Positions 40,839 to 47,629 of a stretch of DNA of 47,701 bases are shown here, in pieces (position 1 is the stretch's first letter; each line of letters starts with the position of its first letter). Below the pieces are notes generated by a model. The model was not told where the DNA came from. It worked only from the letters and a program-made list of their open reading frames with translations, and did no database searches. This stretch comes from Acidobacteriota bacterium (GTDB lineage Bacteria; Acidobacteriota; Blastocatellia; Pyrinomonadales; Pyrinomonadaceae): the NCBI GenBank assembly GCA_018269075.1, contig JAFDVJ010000133.1, positions 1-47,701 on the forward strand, written 5' to 3'. The position numbers were made by a program, and so were the translations under genes.

Positions 40839-41093
40839 ATGGCTCTAATCAGAAAAAGAACATTGATCAAGCTTTGCTGCGCAGCCGCTCTGCTCGATCT
40901 CGACGAAAGCACGATCCGCCAGCAAAAGTGCGGCACTGAAAATTTGACTCTGATCCGCCGCGGATCCGGCAAGCGCCAGCGCGTCAGCGCCATACTCGAA
41001 GAGGTTATCGAGTTGCGATCGGAATGGATCGAAGCGGAAATGAAAAAACGCCGGGTCACCGATACCAAGGGAAAACTTCAACTCGTCAAGTAA
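40839..41093 (+). CDS. Excisionase/MerR-like small DNA-binding protein
   Basis: An 84-residue basic protein whose core (CCAAALLDLDESTIRQQ, then LIRRGSGKRQRVS, then a helix EVIELRSEWIEAEMKK) has the order of AlpA/Xis-like winged helices: helix-turn-helix, wing, and a following helix. In integrating elements such proteins direct excision with the integrase or regulate genes. The match is by pattern only. No ribosome site; a TATAGAAT sequence lies just before the start. Ends before a terminator at 41168. Confidence 0.55.
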   Translation: MALIRKRTLIKLCCAAALLDLDESTIRQQKCGTENLTLIRRGSGKRQRVSAILEEVIELRSEWIEAEMKKRRVTDTKGKLQLVK

Positions 41094-41167
41094 TTTAAGT
41101 TCTGGGCGCGCTTCCTGTAAAAAGAAGAAACCGAATAAACCAAAATATGGGAAGCGCGTCCGGATTA

Positions 41168-41192
41168 AATGCGGTCTAACCGCATTTTTTTT
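41168..41192 (+). terminator. Terminator downstream of the excisionase-like gene
   Basis: AATGCGGT (41168-41175), loop CTA, ACCGCATT (41179-41186), then six further T. A second inverted repeat (CGCGCTTCC at 41107-41115, GGAAGCGCG at 41150-41158) precedes it. Confidence 0.85.
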
Positions 41193-41221
41193 CGGGAAAA
41201 TTAAATTTTCAGGGGTAATTT

Positions 41222-41467
41222 ATGCACAAATTGGGCTTACACAACCACGGCGAAGAGCGCGTCCAAAGGATCTATTTTCATAACGGGAAAACCGTTTATT
41301 TCAAGCGCGAGAAGTTCTGCGTCGAACACGGTTGGATCGATCTTTTTCTTTTTCCGGATTGGACCGGTCGGCACAACAGATGCGGCGTCACGCCCGATTC
41401 TGAAAAGACCGGCGCTTTTCTCGACTTGCCTGAAGACACACCGAAACGGATGGCGGCCACCGCTTAA
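41222..41467 (+). CDS. Small hypothetical protein
   Basis: An 81-residue protein, rich in His and aromatic residues (HKLGLHNHGEERVQRIYFHN, FCVEHGWIDLFLFPDWTGRHNRCG). It begins like a short beta domain. I recognise no family. ATG at 41222 has AGGGG 7 nt upstream, so it is likely translated. Two cysteines and several histidines could bind a metal. It begins a run of closely spaced small genes that leads to the zinc-finger-like protein. Confidence 0.65.
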   Translation: MHKLGLHNHGEERVQRIYFHNGKTVYFKREKFCVEHGWIDLFLFPDWTGRHNRCGVTPDSEKTGAFLDLPEDTPKRMAATA

Positions 41468-41482
41468 AAGGAGTCGGATATT

Positions 41483-41719
41483 ATGGCGGTTTTAATTTCC
41501 GATCGGGACGATACTTGGCGCGAATACGAACGCACCGCCAACTGTCTTATTTCAATCTGGAGAATAATTTATGAAAAACACTTACGGCTGCTCAGGGCCG
41601 AACTGCAAATACTGCCGCGCTCCGAGGTTTTCGAATCGCGGCATTCTCTTTCTCGTTTTAGGCGTCTTCGCGCTCGCCTTTCTTTTCGCGGCGCTCTGGA
41701 GGTAACAAGATGTCGGTAA
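41483..41719 (+). CDS. Small hypothetical protein, overlapping
   Basis: A 78-residue frame starting at an ATG with AAGGAG at good spacing. Only the first 30 or so residues (MAVLISDRDDTWREYERTAN) look like normal protein; the rest is Arg/Leu-rich and lies out of frame over the 44-codon ORF at 41571 and into the next gene. A frameshifted longer gene or a translated leader for the genes below are alternatives. Confidence 0.4.
   Translation: MAVLISDRDDTWREYERTANCLISIWRIIYEKHLRLLRAELQILPRSEVFESRHSLSRFRRLRARLSFRGALEVTRCR
41571..41705 (+). CDS. 44-residue cysteine motif plus membrane-helix protein
   Basis: A short frame with TCTGGAG about 8 nt before the ATG. It starts MKNTYGCSGPNCKYCRAPRF, with Cys at 7, 12 and 15 (C-x4-C-x2-C), and ends in one membrane helix (ILFLVLGVFALAFLFAALW) and Arg. 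The ribosome site and clean composition support it over the overlapping frame. It stops 4 bp before the zinc-finger-like gene, so coupling is likely. No family recognised. Confidence 0.55.
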   Translation: MKNTYGCSGPNCKYCRAPRFSNRGILFLVLGVFALAFLFAALWR

Positions 41720-41928
41720 AAAGCGTGATCACAACTTTCGCCTGCAACGGCTGCGGCCGCGAAACGGTCGTCGGCGAAGAAGACGAAATGACGGAATTCT
41801 GCCGCACCTGGTATTCGAGCATGACGCTCGACCTGTGCCCGGAATGCCGAAAAACGGTGCGCGGTCAGGGCCGGATAATGATCGACCGCCGCGCCCATGC
41901 GGAGCTTCGCGAAATGCGAAAAGGCTGA
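41710..41928 (+). CDS. Small zinc-finger-like protein
   Basis: A 72-residue soluble protein with two CxxC pairs: CNGCGRE at residues 12-17 and CPECRKT at about 43-48, spaced like a small treble-clef or rubredoxin-like zinc site. Probably nucleic-acid or protein binding. Start ATG 41710 has GGAGGTAACAAG upstream, the strongest ribosome site in this cluster. A terminator overlaps its stop, closing the run of short genes before parB. Confidence 0.7.
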   Translation: MSVKSVITTFACNGCGRETVVGEEDEMTEFCRTWYSSMTLDLCPECRKTVRGQGRIMIDRRAHAELREMRKG

Positions 41929-41949
41929 TGCGCGAACATCAGCCTTTTT
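41919..41949 (+). terminator. Terminator before parB
   Basis: AAAAGGCTGATG pairs with CATCAGCCTTTTT around loop CGCGAA. It overlaps the end of the zinc-finger-like gene. Confidence 0.88.
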
Positions 41950-42010
41950 GCAGTGAACTTCCGGTAAAAGCTCAAAAAACAAATAAACAACGGAGTTGAT
42001 TTTAGAACGA

Positions 42011-43723
42011 ATGGCAAAATCAAAGCAAGCAAATAACGAATTGACAACAAAACCTCCCCCGAATGAAGGGGAAAGCGTCCGCGAGATCGCGCTCGAGCGG
42101 ATCGCGCCGTCGCGGTTCGAGCCGCAGGCCCGCCGGCGGGCGCGCTTTACCGACGAAGATTTAAAATCGCTCGCCGATTCGATCAGAACGCGCGGCCTGC
42201 GGCAGCCGATTCTCGTGCGGCCCGTCCTCTCTTCCGACGAGACGATAAGCGCGGATTTCGAGATCGTTTTCGGCGAGCGGCGATTCCTTGCGGCCAAGAA
42301 AGCCGGCCTGACCCGGATCCGCTGCTTTGTCGAAAAGCTGACGGATGCCGAGGTGATCGAACTCCAATACGAGGAGAACCACCAGCGCAAGGAAAACAGC
42401 CCGCTCGACGACGCCTTTCTTTTTAACTTTCTCGTTCAGAACGAAAACTATGCGCCCGAACGGCTCGCCGACCGGTTCAATAAATCGCTCCGCGAGGTCA
42501 AACAGATCTTAAGTCTGACGAATCTGATTCCGGAAGCCGTCGAAGAACTCGAAGACGGGAAACTTCCGCTCCGGCACGCGGTCTATCTCTCGTCGTTCCC
42601 GGCGGCCGCGCAAAAGGAAATCGTCGGGGACGCGCTCGCCTACAACTGGGGCGACATCGACGACGGGCCGGTCTCGTTCAAGCAGTTCCGGGAAGAGATC
42701 GACGAGCATATCCTGCGCGAGCTGAAAAACGCGCCCTTCGATCCGGAAAACCCGGCGCTTCACCAAAGCTCGCAGGGCCTCAAATGCGCCGACTGCCGGG
42801 ACCGCTCAGGATTCGAGCCGCTTCTTTTCTCCGATCTCAAGGGCTCGGATCACTGTCTCAACCGGGCGTGTTTTGAATTTAAAACAAATGTTCACCTGCG
42901 CCTGCAGCGCGAGGCGATCGCCGCCCGGCAAACCGTCGCCACCGACAAACCGGTCGAAGAGCTCGCCAAAAAGGTTCCGCTCGTCACCGAGCGCGCCTAC
43001 GTGCAGCCCGAGAACAATCCCTTCAGGGAAAAGCCGCTCACGAACCAGAAGCTGCTCGACGAGCCGGAATGCGAATCGTCGGTCTTGTCGCTCGCCGTCG
43101 ACGGCGCGAAGAAAGGCCGCCAGGTCTATATCTGCACGAACGGCGACTGCCCGGTCCATCACCCGGAAAAAAGCGTCAGGGAGGCGACAGAGGCGGACGC
43201 GCGGCAGGCTCTCGAAGCGCGCGAGCGCGAATTCGACGAAACTGTCCGGCGCGCCGTCCGCGAGAAGGTGTTCGCGGCCGCGATGGCGGCGATCGACGAT
43301 TTTACGCCGGTCTGGATGTTCGACGATCTCGTGCAGCGGATCGTCTTCGAGCTTTTTATCGCGGCCGGCGTCGATACGAGACGCTTCATTCAAAAGGTCT
43401 GCGCCGACTGGAAGCTGCCGAAGGATTTTATGGATCTCCGGCTCCTGCGCGAAGCGATCGCGGGCTTGACGAGGGAAAGACAGGGACGGCTTATGTTTCT
43501 CCTTGTCAGCGTCAAGGACGTTTTTATCAACCCGGGCGCGGAGGCCGACTACCTTAAAAAGCTCGCCAGAGATTACGCGGAGATCGATTACGCGCTACTC
43601 GACGCGCGCACGCGGCTGGAGCTCGCGCCGGCGGAATTTCGGGAAATTGCCGAGAAACATTTCGAAGCGCTCGCCGATGGGCAGGATAGCCCGGTGCCGC
43701 GCTTCTGGCTTAAAGAGGATTGA
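42011..43723 (+). CDS. ParB/RepB/Spo0J-family partition protein
   Basis: About 570 residues, longer than chromosomal ParB. The N-terminal ParB/Srx-like CTP-binding domain has VREIALERIAPSRFEPQARRR and FGERRFLAAKKAGL, then ENHQRKENSPLDDAF and the DNA-binding helix-turn-helix (YAPERLADRFNKSLREVKQIL). The C-terminal half holds cysteines (CADCRDRSG, CLNRACFEF, CTNGDCPV) that could form a zinc site, and a helical end unlike ordinary ParB. It should bind parS-like sites and help partition or regulate. No parA is seen in the window. ATG at 42011 is chosen; TTG at 41996 is the alternative. A large hairpin terminator follows. Confidence 0.88.
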   Translation: MAKSKQANNELTTKPPPNEGESVREIALERIAPSRFEPQARRRARFTDEDLKSLADSIRTRGLRQPILVRPVLSSDETISADFEIVFGERRFLAAKKAGLTRIRCFVEKLTDAEVIELQYEENHQRKENSPLDDAFLFNFLVQNENYAPERLADRFNKSLREVKQILSLTNLIPEAVEELEDGKLPLRHAVYLSSFPAAAQKEIVGDALAYNWGDIDDGPVSFKQFREEIDEHILRELKNAPFDPENPALHQSSQGLKCADCRDRSGFEPLLFSDLKGSDHCLNRACFEFKTNVHLRLQREAIAARQTVATDKPVEELAKKVPLVTERAYVQPENNPFREKPLTNQKLLDEPECESSVLSLAVDGAKKGRQVYICTNGDCPVHHPEKSVREATEADARQALEAREREFDETVRRAVREKVFAAAMAAIDDFTPVWMFDDLVQRIVFELFIAAGVDTRRFIQKVCADWKLPKDFMDLRLLREAIAGLTRERQGRLMFLLVSVKDVFINPGAEADYLKKLARDYAEIDYALLDARTRLELAPAEFREIAEKHFEALADGQDSPVPRFWLKED

Positions 43724-43779
43724 AAAGATTCGCGCTTCCGGGCGCGATGCAAAGGGGTACTCTTCACCCCTCCGTTAAG

Positions 43780-43839
43780 GCGGGATCGAATCGTGTGCGT
43801 ATGGACACGGCTCAGAACACACCTCGATCCCGCATTTTT
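43780..43839 (+). terminator. Large hairpin terminator after parB
   Basis: GCGGGATCGA (43780-43789) pairs with TCGATCCCGC (43824-43833), followed by ATTTTT. An inner GTGTG/CACAC pairing is possible. A smaller GGGGT/ACCCC hairpin lies upstream at about 43752-43772. Confidence 0.85.
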
Positions 43840-43913
43840 AATCGTTTCGGTTGTGCCGAGGGTCTCACGCGAGCGGGCCTTTCGCAGAGCGGAAACGCTC
43901 TAAAACCGCCACC

Positions 43914-44022
43914 AGCGGGAAATTAAAAACAAGGAGGATGATAGTTGTTGATTAAACGTCTGTAAGTCAAAAGAAGCGGGGAATTAAAACTTATGTTTTT
44001 CGGAAAATTTCCCGCTTTTTTT
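43914..44022 (+). promoter_or_regulatory. Rep leader with terminator and duplicated left arm (candidate attenuator)
   Basis: AAGCGGGGAATT (43974-43985) pairs with AATTTCCCGCTT (44006-44017), then a T-run to 44022: a strong intrinsic terminator in front of the rep-like gene. The left arm has a near copy upstream, AGCGGGAAATT (43914-43924), that pairs perfectly with the same right arm. Between the copies is AAGGAGG (43931-43937) and a TTG-started mini-frame of six codons (43945, MLIKRL then stop). A GAAA-loop hairpin (AGAGCG/CGCTCT) lies just upstream of 43914. The 438-bp gap to rep holds nothing else that I recognise. Confidence 0.6.
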
Positions 44023-44161
44023 CTCAATTGAATTTTTGAGCCGGACGCGTTTGCTTCTTTGGGCGGTATCAAACGGAACTCGAAGTTTTACCTGTCTTCA
44101 AACTTCAGTAGCCTTCCCAAAACCCAAACGCGCCCGGCTGAAAGATTCAGTTGTGCAAAAG

Positions 44162-44989
44162 ATGAGATTTGCAAAATTAGGTGAAGAAGTTTTTATCCGT
44201 CAGAGCGAGATATCGTGTGAAGAGTTCCGTCTTTACGCGATCATCGTCTTTCATACGTTCGTCGATACCGGTGTTTGCCGGATGCCCCTGCGTGAAATCT
44301 CGAAAATCTACAATCTCGATTACGATAACCTGACGCGCCGCTACAAAATCCTCAGAAAAGACTTTACCCCCGAAGAGATCAAAAAACTGCCGGAAAAAAT
44401 TCAAGCTCAGCTGGAGAAAATGAAATCGCCCTGGCTTGAGAAAACGAAAAAAGGAATCCGGCCCCTCGTCGGCGTCAAAACTGTAAATTCTACAGTTTCA
44501 GAAGAGGAGAAAACTGTAAATATTACAGCGCCGGACTGTAAAAATTACAGTAGAAAGCGGGCGAAAACTGTAAAAACTACAGTTTCCCTTAATTCCTTTA
44601 AAGAGCCTTTAAATCAAGAGCCTTTAAAGAGCCCAACAGCACCGGAAGCTGTGGCCGCCGCTGAGACGAACGGGCATCTTTCAAAATTTTCTCTGGAAGA
44701 ATGCATCCTCTACGCGGAAATCTCAAAAAGCCGGGGCGAACTGATCAAGAGCGTTCACGCGCTCGCCAACAGCGCATACAAAACCGGGGAGATGGACGTT
44801 TTTATCGAGGCGACGCTTTACCCGGCGGCCGAGCTCACATACGAGCCGGATGAAACCGAAAAATTGACCGGCGGCCTTCGGATTCTGATCGAAATGCGGG
44901 CCGAGGGCGAAGATTGGCGGGACCAGCAGAAATGGTACACGCCGGAGGAATGGCTGTGGCTGACGACGCAGATGGAAAAGGCGAGCTGA
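44162..44989 (+). CDS. Replication-initiator-like winged-helix protein
   Basis: About 275 residues. The N-terminal part (FIRQSEISCEEFRLYAIIVFHTFVDTGVCRMPLREISKIYNL, then a recognition-helix region) fits the winged helix of plasmid and phage replication or replisome-organiser proteins. A charged central linker (EKTVNSTVSEEE region) carries DNA palindromes in its coding sequence. The C-terminal part is helical (LEECILYAEISKSRGEL) and ends EEWLWLTTQMEKAS. The assignment rests on pattern and context: after parB, with iteron-like repeats inside and a controlled leader. ATG 44162 (MRFAKLG) is preferred to the TTG at 44036, which would include the leader. No good ribosome site is seen. Confidence 0.6.
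   Translation: MRFAKLGEEVFIRQSEISCEEFRLYAIIVFHTFVDTGVCRMPLREISKIYNLDYDNLTRRYKILRKDFTPEEIKKLPEKIQAQLEKMKSPWLEKTKKGIRPLVGVKTVNSTVSEEEKTVNITAPDCKNYSRKRAKTVKTTVSLNSFKEPLNQEPLKSPTAPEAVAAAETNGHLSKFSLEECILYAEISKSRGELIKSVHALANSAYKTGEMDVFIEATLYPAAELTYEPDETEKLTGGLRILIEMRAEGEDWRDQQKWYTPEEWLWLTTQMEKAS
44481..44582. repeat. Four CTGTA-n5-TACAG iteron-like palindromes inside the rep-like gene
   Basis: CTGTAAATTCTACAG (44481-44495), CTGTAAATATTACAG (44514-44528), CTGTAAAAATTACAG (44536-44550), CTGTAAAAACTACAG (44568-44582). Start-to-start steps are 33, 22 and 32 bp, near multiples of 11. One copy lies in a different reading frame from the others, so DNA and not peptide is conserved. Confidence 0.85.
44595..44628. 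repeat. AT-rich CCTTTAAA direct repeats next to the iterons
   Basis: CCTTTAAA at 44595, 44606 and 44621, each followed or preceded by GAG. The first step is 11 bp. AT-rich and directly after the iterons, as in a DNA-unwinding element. Confidence 0.6.
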
Positions 44990-45165
44990 AGCGGCGCTAT
45001 ATCGCCCGGATCGAATTCCTGCAGGGGGAGCTTGCGCGGCGCGGCGTCATGCGTGAAACCTTCGATTACGAATCGCTCGATCTCGCGGAAATCTGCGAAC
45101 TCGGCATCGCCGTCGCCGATCAATTAAAAAGACGGAAAAAGTTTTTAGGAGAAAAAAATCAATGA
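44956..45165 (+). CDS. Small hypothetical helical protein
   Basis: About 69 residues, mostly helical and charged (KRRYIARIEFLQGELARRG, DLAEICELGIAVADQLKRRKK). No family recognised. A GTG at 44956 with GGAGGA 6 nt upstream is the likeliest start; ATG 44950 would sit almost on that ribosome site. It overlaps the end of the rep-like gene by 34 bp and its stop overlaps the next start (ATGA), so it belongs to the rep operon. Confidence 0.6.
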   Translation: MADDADGKGELKRRYIARIEFLQGELARRGVMRETFDYESLDLAEICELGIAVADQLKRRKKFLGEKNQ

Positions 45166-45635
45166 AAAAAATACTTACTTTCGACGAAAAAATGAGGATC
45201 GCGGATCTCGCCGCTACCAAACTCTTCGCGCCGGACGCGCGGCCCGTTATTTTTGAAATGGACTCGACCGCGGCCGTCGCGCTCATCGGTCAGCTGCAGC
45301 TCGCCTTCCGGCATCCGGAGAACACCGGACGGACGCGCGAAATTACCGAGAACTTCGTCCGCAACCTGATCGAGCAGATGGATCCGGATCACGGCGACGT
45401 TTACGAATTCCTGATGATGGGATTCAATCCGGAAATGGACGCCGTTTCGGTTCTTTGCAAAAACTGCCGGCAGTTTGTCACGATCGCGGACGGCCATTGC
45501 CCGAACTGCATGGAATCGATCTGCCCGCGATGCGGCTGCACGGATTCGGCCGCCTGCAGCGAGGGCTGCTTCTGGCTTCCGGACGGGATTTGCTCGTCGT
45601 GCGGAAGCGTGGATTTGGTTGAACAGGCAGGTTGA
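45162..45635 (+). CDS. Zinc-ribbon-like protein of the rep operon
   Basis: A 157-residue soluble protein. The N-terminal 100 residues are helical (FDEKMRIADLAATKLF, REITENFVRNLIEQM). The C-terminal 50 hold a dense Cys pattern, CKNC, CPNC, CPRCGC, then CSSC, suggesting one or two zinc ribbons. No family recognised. ATG 45162 has TTAGGAG upstream and overlaps the previous stop. Zinc ribbons in plasmid genes are often DNA-, RNA- or protein-binding. Confidence 0.7.
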   Translation: MKKILTFDEKMRIADLAATKLFAPDARPVIFEMDSTAAVALIGQLQLAFRHPENTGRTREITENFVRNLIEQMDPDHGDVYEFLMMGFNPEMDAVSVLCKNCRQFVTIADGHCPNCMESICPRCGCTDSAACSEGCFWLPDGICSSCGSVDLVEQAG

Positions 45636-45687
45636 AAACGGCCCGAAACGACCGCTCCCACCTGAATCATTCATAATTCGATCCGGT

Positions 45688-46167
45688 ATGAGCCGCAAAA
45701 GAATCTTCACCGGCGGGCTCTTCGACGGACGCGGGCGTCCTCAGCCGCTCAAATTATCCAAACCCGCCGCACACATCATCACACCCGAAAAAAAGATTCA
45801 GGAAGCGTTTATCGCCTGGCGCGATATGTTCAAACGCGATTTCCCGATCCTTCACGCCGTCTTTGCCGTGCCGAACGGCTACTGGACGGAAAACAAGTCT
45901 TACGCGGCCGCGATGGTCCGGCAGGGTCTTACGCGCGGTGTTCAGGACGTCATCTGCCTTGCGCCGTCAGCGGACGGGACATATCACGGGCTCCTGATCG
46001 AATTCAAAACCGAAGACAAGCGAAGCGTCCAGTCGGACGATCAGATTTTCTTTCACGAGTTTTTTGCCGGTCTGGGCTACCGGACGGAAGTCTGCCGATC
46101 GTGGTGGGCCGCCGGCGCGCTCGTCAACGAGCATCTTCAGATCAGGGTTCCGGTTTATGGGAAGTAA
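45688..46167 (+). CDS. VRR-NUC domain nuclease
   Basis: A 159-residue protein with a VRR-NUC (PD-(D/E)xK-type) fold: PEKKIQEAFIAWRDMF, then GVQDVICLAPSADGTYHGLLIEFKTEDK with the metal-binding Asp and the ExK (IEFK), then SDDQIFFHEFFAGLGYRTEVCRSW. Such domains occur in phage and plasmid nucleases that cut branched DNA or act in replication and repair. Start ATG 45688 (MSRKRIF) is preferred to the longer frame from 45475, whose extra part shadows the zinc-ribbon gene. It ends 26 bp inside the convergent gene. Confidence 0.88.
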   Translation: MSRKRIFTGGLFDGRGRPQPLKLSKPAAHIITPEKKIQEAFIAWRDMFKRDFPILHAVFAVPNGYWTENKSYAAAMVRQGLTRGVQDVICLAPSADGTYHGLLIEFKTEDKRSVQSDDQIFFHEFFAGLGYRTEVCRSWWAAGALVNEHLQIRVPVYGK

Positions 46168-46426
46168 TGTCTTCAATTAGCGATGATGAATTATTCCATC
46201 GATAAGATCCGTTATCATCATCAAATTCAAGCATCCCGATTTCAGTCATCTCTTGCAGCATCTTATAAAGAAACTTACTTAATGAATTCCCGCTCCAATA
46301 AATATGTTTTGTCTCTCTAAAAATTTTGAAAGTCGCGTCATACTCAGTTAAGCCCAAACAACAGGCCAGATAATAGGCGCATATGTCCTGATCCTCCCAG
46401 TCCTGAAGAAGTTCTTTAAGAGTCAT
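46142..46426 (-). CDS. Small AT-rich hypothetical protein
   Basis: A 94-residue acidic protein (LKELLQDWEDQDICAYYLACC, then YWSGNSLSKFLYKMLQEMTEIGMLEFDDDNGSYRW) with a possible winged-helix ending. No family recognised. Composition is AT-rich compared with neighbouring genes. It has no clear ribosome site and overlaps the nuclease 3' end by 26 bp, tail to tail. Translation is likely from the ATG at 46426. Confidence 0.55.
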   Translation of the reverse strand: MTLKELLQDWEDQDICAYYLACCLGLTEYDATFKIFRETKHIYWSGNSLSKFLYKMLQEMTEIGMLEFDDDNGSYRWNNSSSLIEDITSHKPEP

Positions 46427-46481
46427 TTTGTAATATTAAATAACATTTCAATTTATTACCAAAAGCAGCCCCAAAAACTGA

Positions 46482-46651
46482 TTGACAACGCGCGAATAAA
46501 TCAATTAATCTTACCTGCAGGGGATTAGGTTGAAGGTTTTGAAAACACAACCTAATCCCTAAATTTGTGCGTGTTTTTCAGTCCTGAAGCTTAGTCCCGA
46601 AACCCGATTTAACAAACAGCCAAACCGTAAAGCCGACCGCTTTATTTTTTT
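46482..46651 (+). ncRNA. Candidate small RNA with 12-bp perfect hairpin
   Basis: TTGACA (46482-46487) with a poor -10 about 17 to 18 bp downstream; GGGATTAGGTTG (46521-46532) pairs perfectly with CAACCTAATCCC (46548-46559) across a 15-nt loop; TAAAGC/GCTTTA with seven T (46628-46651) makes a terminator. No open frame with a ribosome site lies between. It could instead be an operator or transfer/recombination site. The rest of the 316-bp gap holds nothing that I recognise. Confidence 0.45.
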
Positions 46652-46742
46652 CTGGTCTAATTGCTTTCAGGATGTGAGAAGCGCGAAAAGTTTCTTACCT
46701 GTCAGTCATGCAGCCGGTATATTTAATTCTAGAACACGAAAT

Positions 46743-47159
46743 ATGCCCAATTCCATCAACGCCCTTCCTTCAAACTTCCCGTTATCACATCCAACCCCAT
46801 CAGAAGACAAAGCCAGAAAAATTCATCGTCTCCTGCTCGACATGGCACGGGACGAATCCGAAAAGGAAGTAAAATCGGTGATCCGCAAGACGGCCGATTT
46901 CTTCCGCGAAAACTTTTTCGGGAAAACCCGCGCGCAGATCAAGGCCGCGATCGTTTCGGTACTGGAGGATTACTGCGACGGGCAGGAGGCTCACCCGGTC
47001 GAGATCAACAACCTCGCGGAACTGACCGGCATCCGGGAAAAGGAATTAAAGCCGGCGCTCAGTGAACTAGCAGGTGAAAAAAAGATCTTAGTCGGCCGGC
47101 GGCGGCGCTTTAATGAGCCGGGCGAGCATTATAATTTGATTTATAAGCTGCGGAAATAG
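46743..47159 (+). CDS. Hypothetical protein with C-terminal winged helix
   Basis: About 138 residues. The N-terminal third is polar; the middle is helical (KARKIHRLLLDMARDESEKEV, FFRENFFGKTRAQIKAAIVSVLEDY). The C-terminal part (INNLAELTGIREKELKPALSELAGEKKILVGRRRRFN) looks like a winged helix with a basic wing, so DNA binding is likely. ATG 46743 (MPNSIN) is preferred; GTG at 46674 would extend into the ncRNA end. Family unknown. It stands after the candidate RNA and terminator. Confidence 0.6.
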   Translation: MPNSINALPSNFPLSHPTPSEDKARKIHRLLLDMARDESEKEVKSVIRKTADFFRENFFGKTRAQIKAAIVSVLEDYCDGQEAHPVEINNLAELTGIREKELKPALSELAGEKKILVGRRRRFNEPGEHYNLIYKLRK

Positions 47160-47257
47160 AGGGTTCCGGTTTTGGCTAAAAACTCGAAAATACCGGGAGC
47201 TTTCGAAACTTTCGTTTTGTCTCAAGTCAGGATTGAACAGGCTTTTTTGGAGACAAT

Positions 47258-47629
47258 TTATTCAGTGTAATTCACTAGTACCTCTTCGCCCTCGACCAGT
47301 TTTTTGATCGAGTGTTCGTCTGTTACTACAAATTCATTGAACGTAACTTCATCGCCGCTTTCTAAATTTCCGCCCTGACCTCTATGAAAGATTGTCCCTA
47401 TCTTACGCACCCCGGCAAAGAGTAATTCTGCCGGTGGATCATCGACCGTCAGGGTATTATCTTTCGCATCGAGCTCGGCTTCTATTCGTCCAAACTCTTC
47501 GGCTTTCGTTATGGCATCCGCTTCATCAGAAGCTTCAATCAGAATTACATTCTCCCAAACCGTATAAGTATCTTGCGGCGCGGTTTTTAGTTTGAAATAG
47601 GTAATTAAATGAGCGGTAAACCAAGCCAT
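47258..47629 (-). CDS. DUF4288-like protein
   Basis: About 123 residues. The N-terminal AWFTAHLITYFKL and WENVILIEASDEADAITKAEEFGR match DUF4288 proteins: a first strand, a WExxILIxA strand and a helix with the ADAxxKAxxxG pattern. Function unknown; such genes are often accessory. The ATG at 47629 (MAWF) is chosen because it starts the conserved domain. The frame continues to 47698 but that part lacks a good start. It is transcribed toward the left. Confidence 0.7.
   Translation of the reverse strand: MAWFTAHLITYFKLKTAPQDTYTVWENVILIEASDEADAITKAEEFGRIEAELDAKDNTLTVDDPPAELLFAGVRKIGTIFHRGQGGNLESGDEVTFNEFVVTDEHSIKKLVEGEEVLVNYTE

Noticed and set aside
42011..43723. Complete parAB partition system
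   Set aside because: No ParA ATPase gene is present in the window.
43720..43926. 68-codon plus-strand frame after parB
   Set aside because: It runs across the large terminator hairpin and has no good ribosome site.
44481..44582. CRISPR array in the rep gene
   Set aside because: Short palindromes at unequal helical steps inside a coding frame, without conserved long repeats or spacers.
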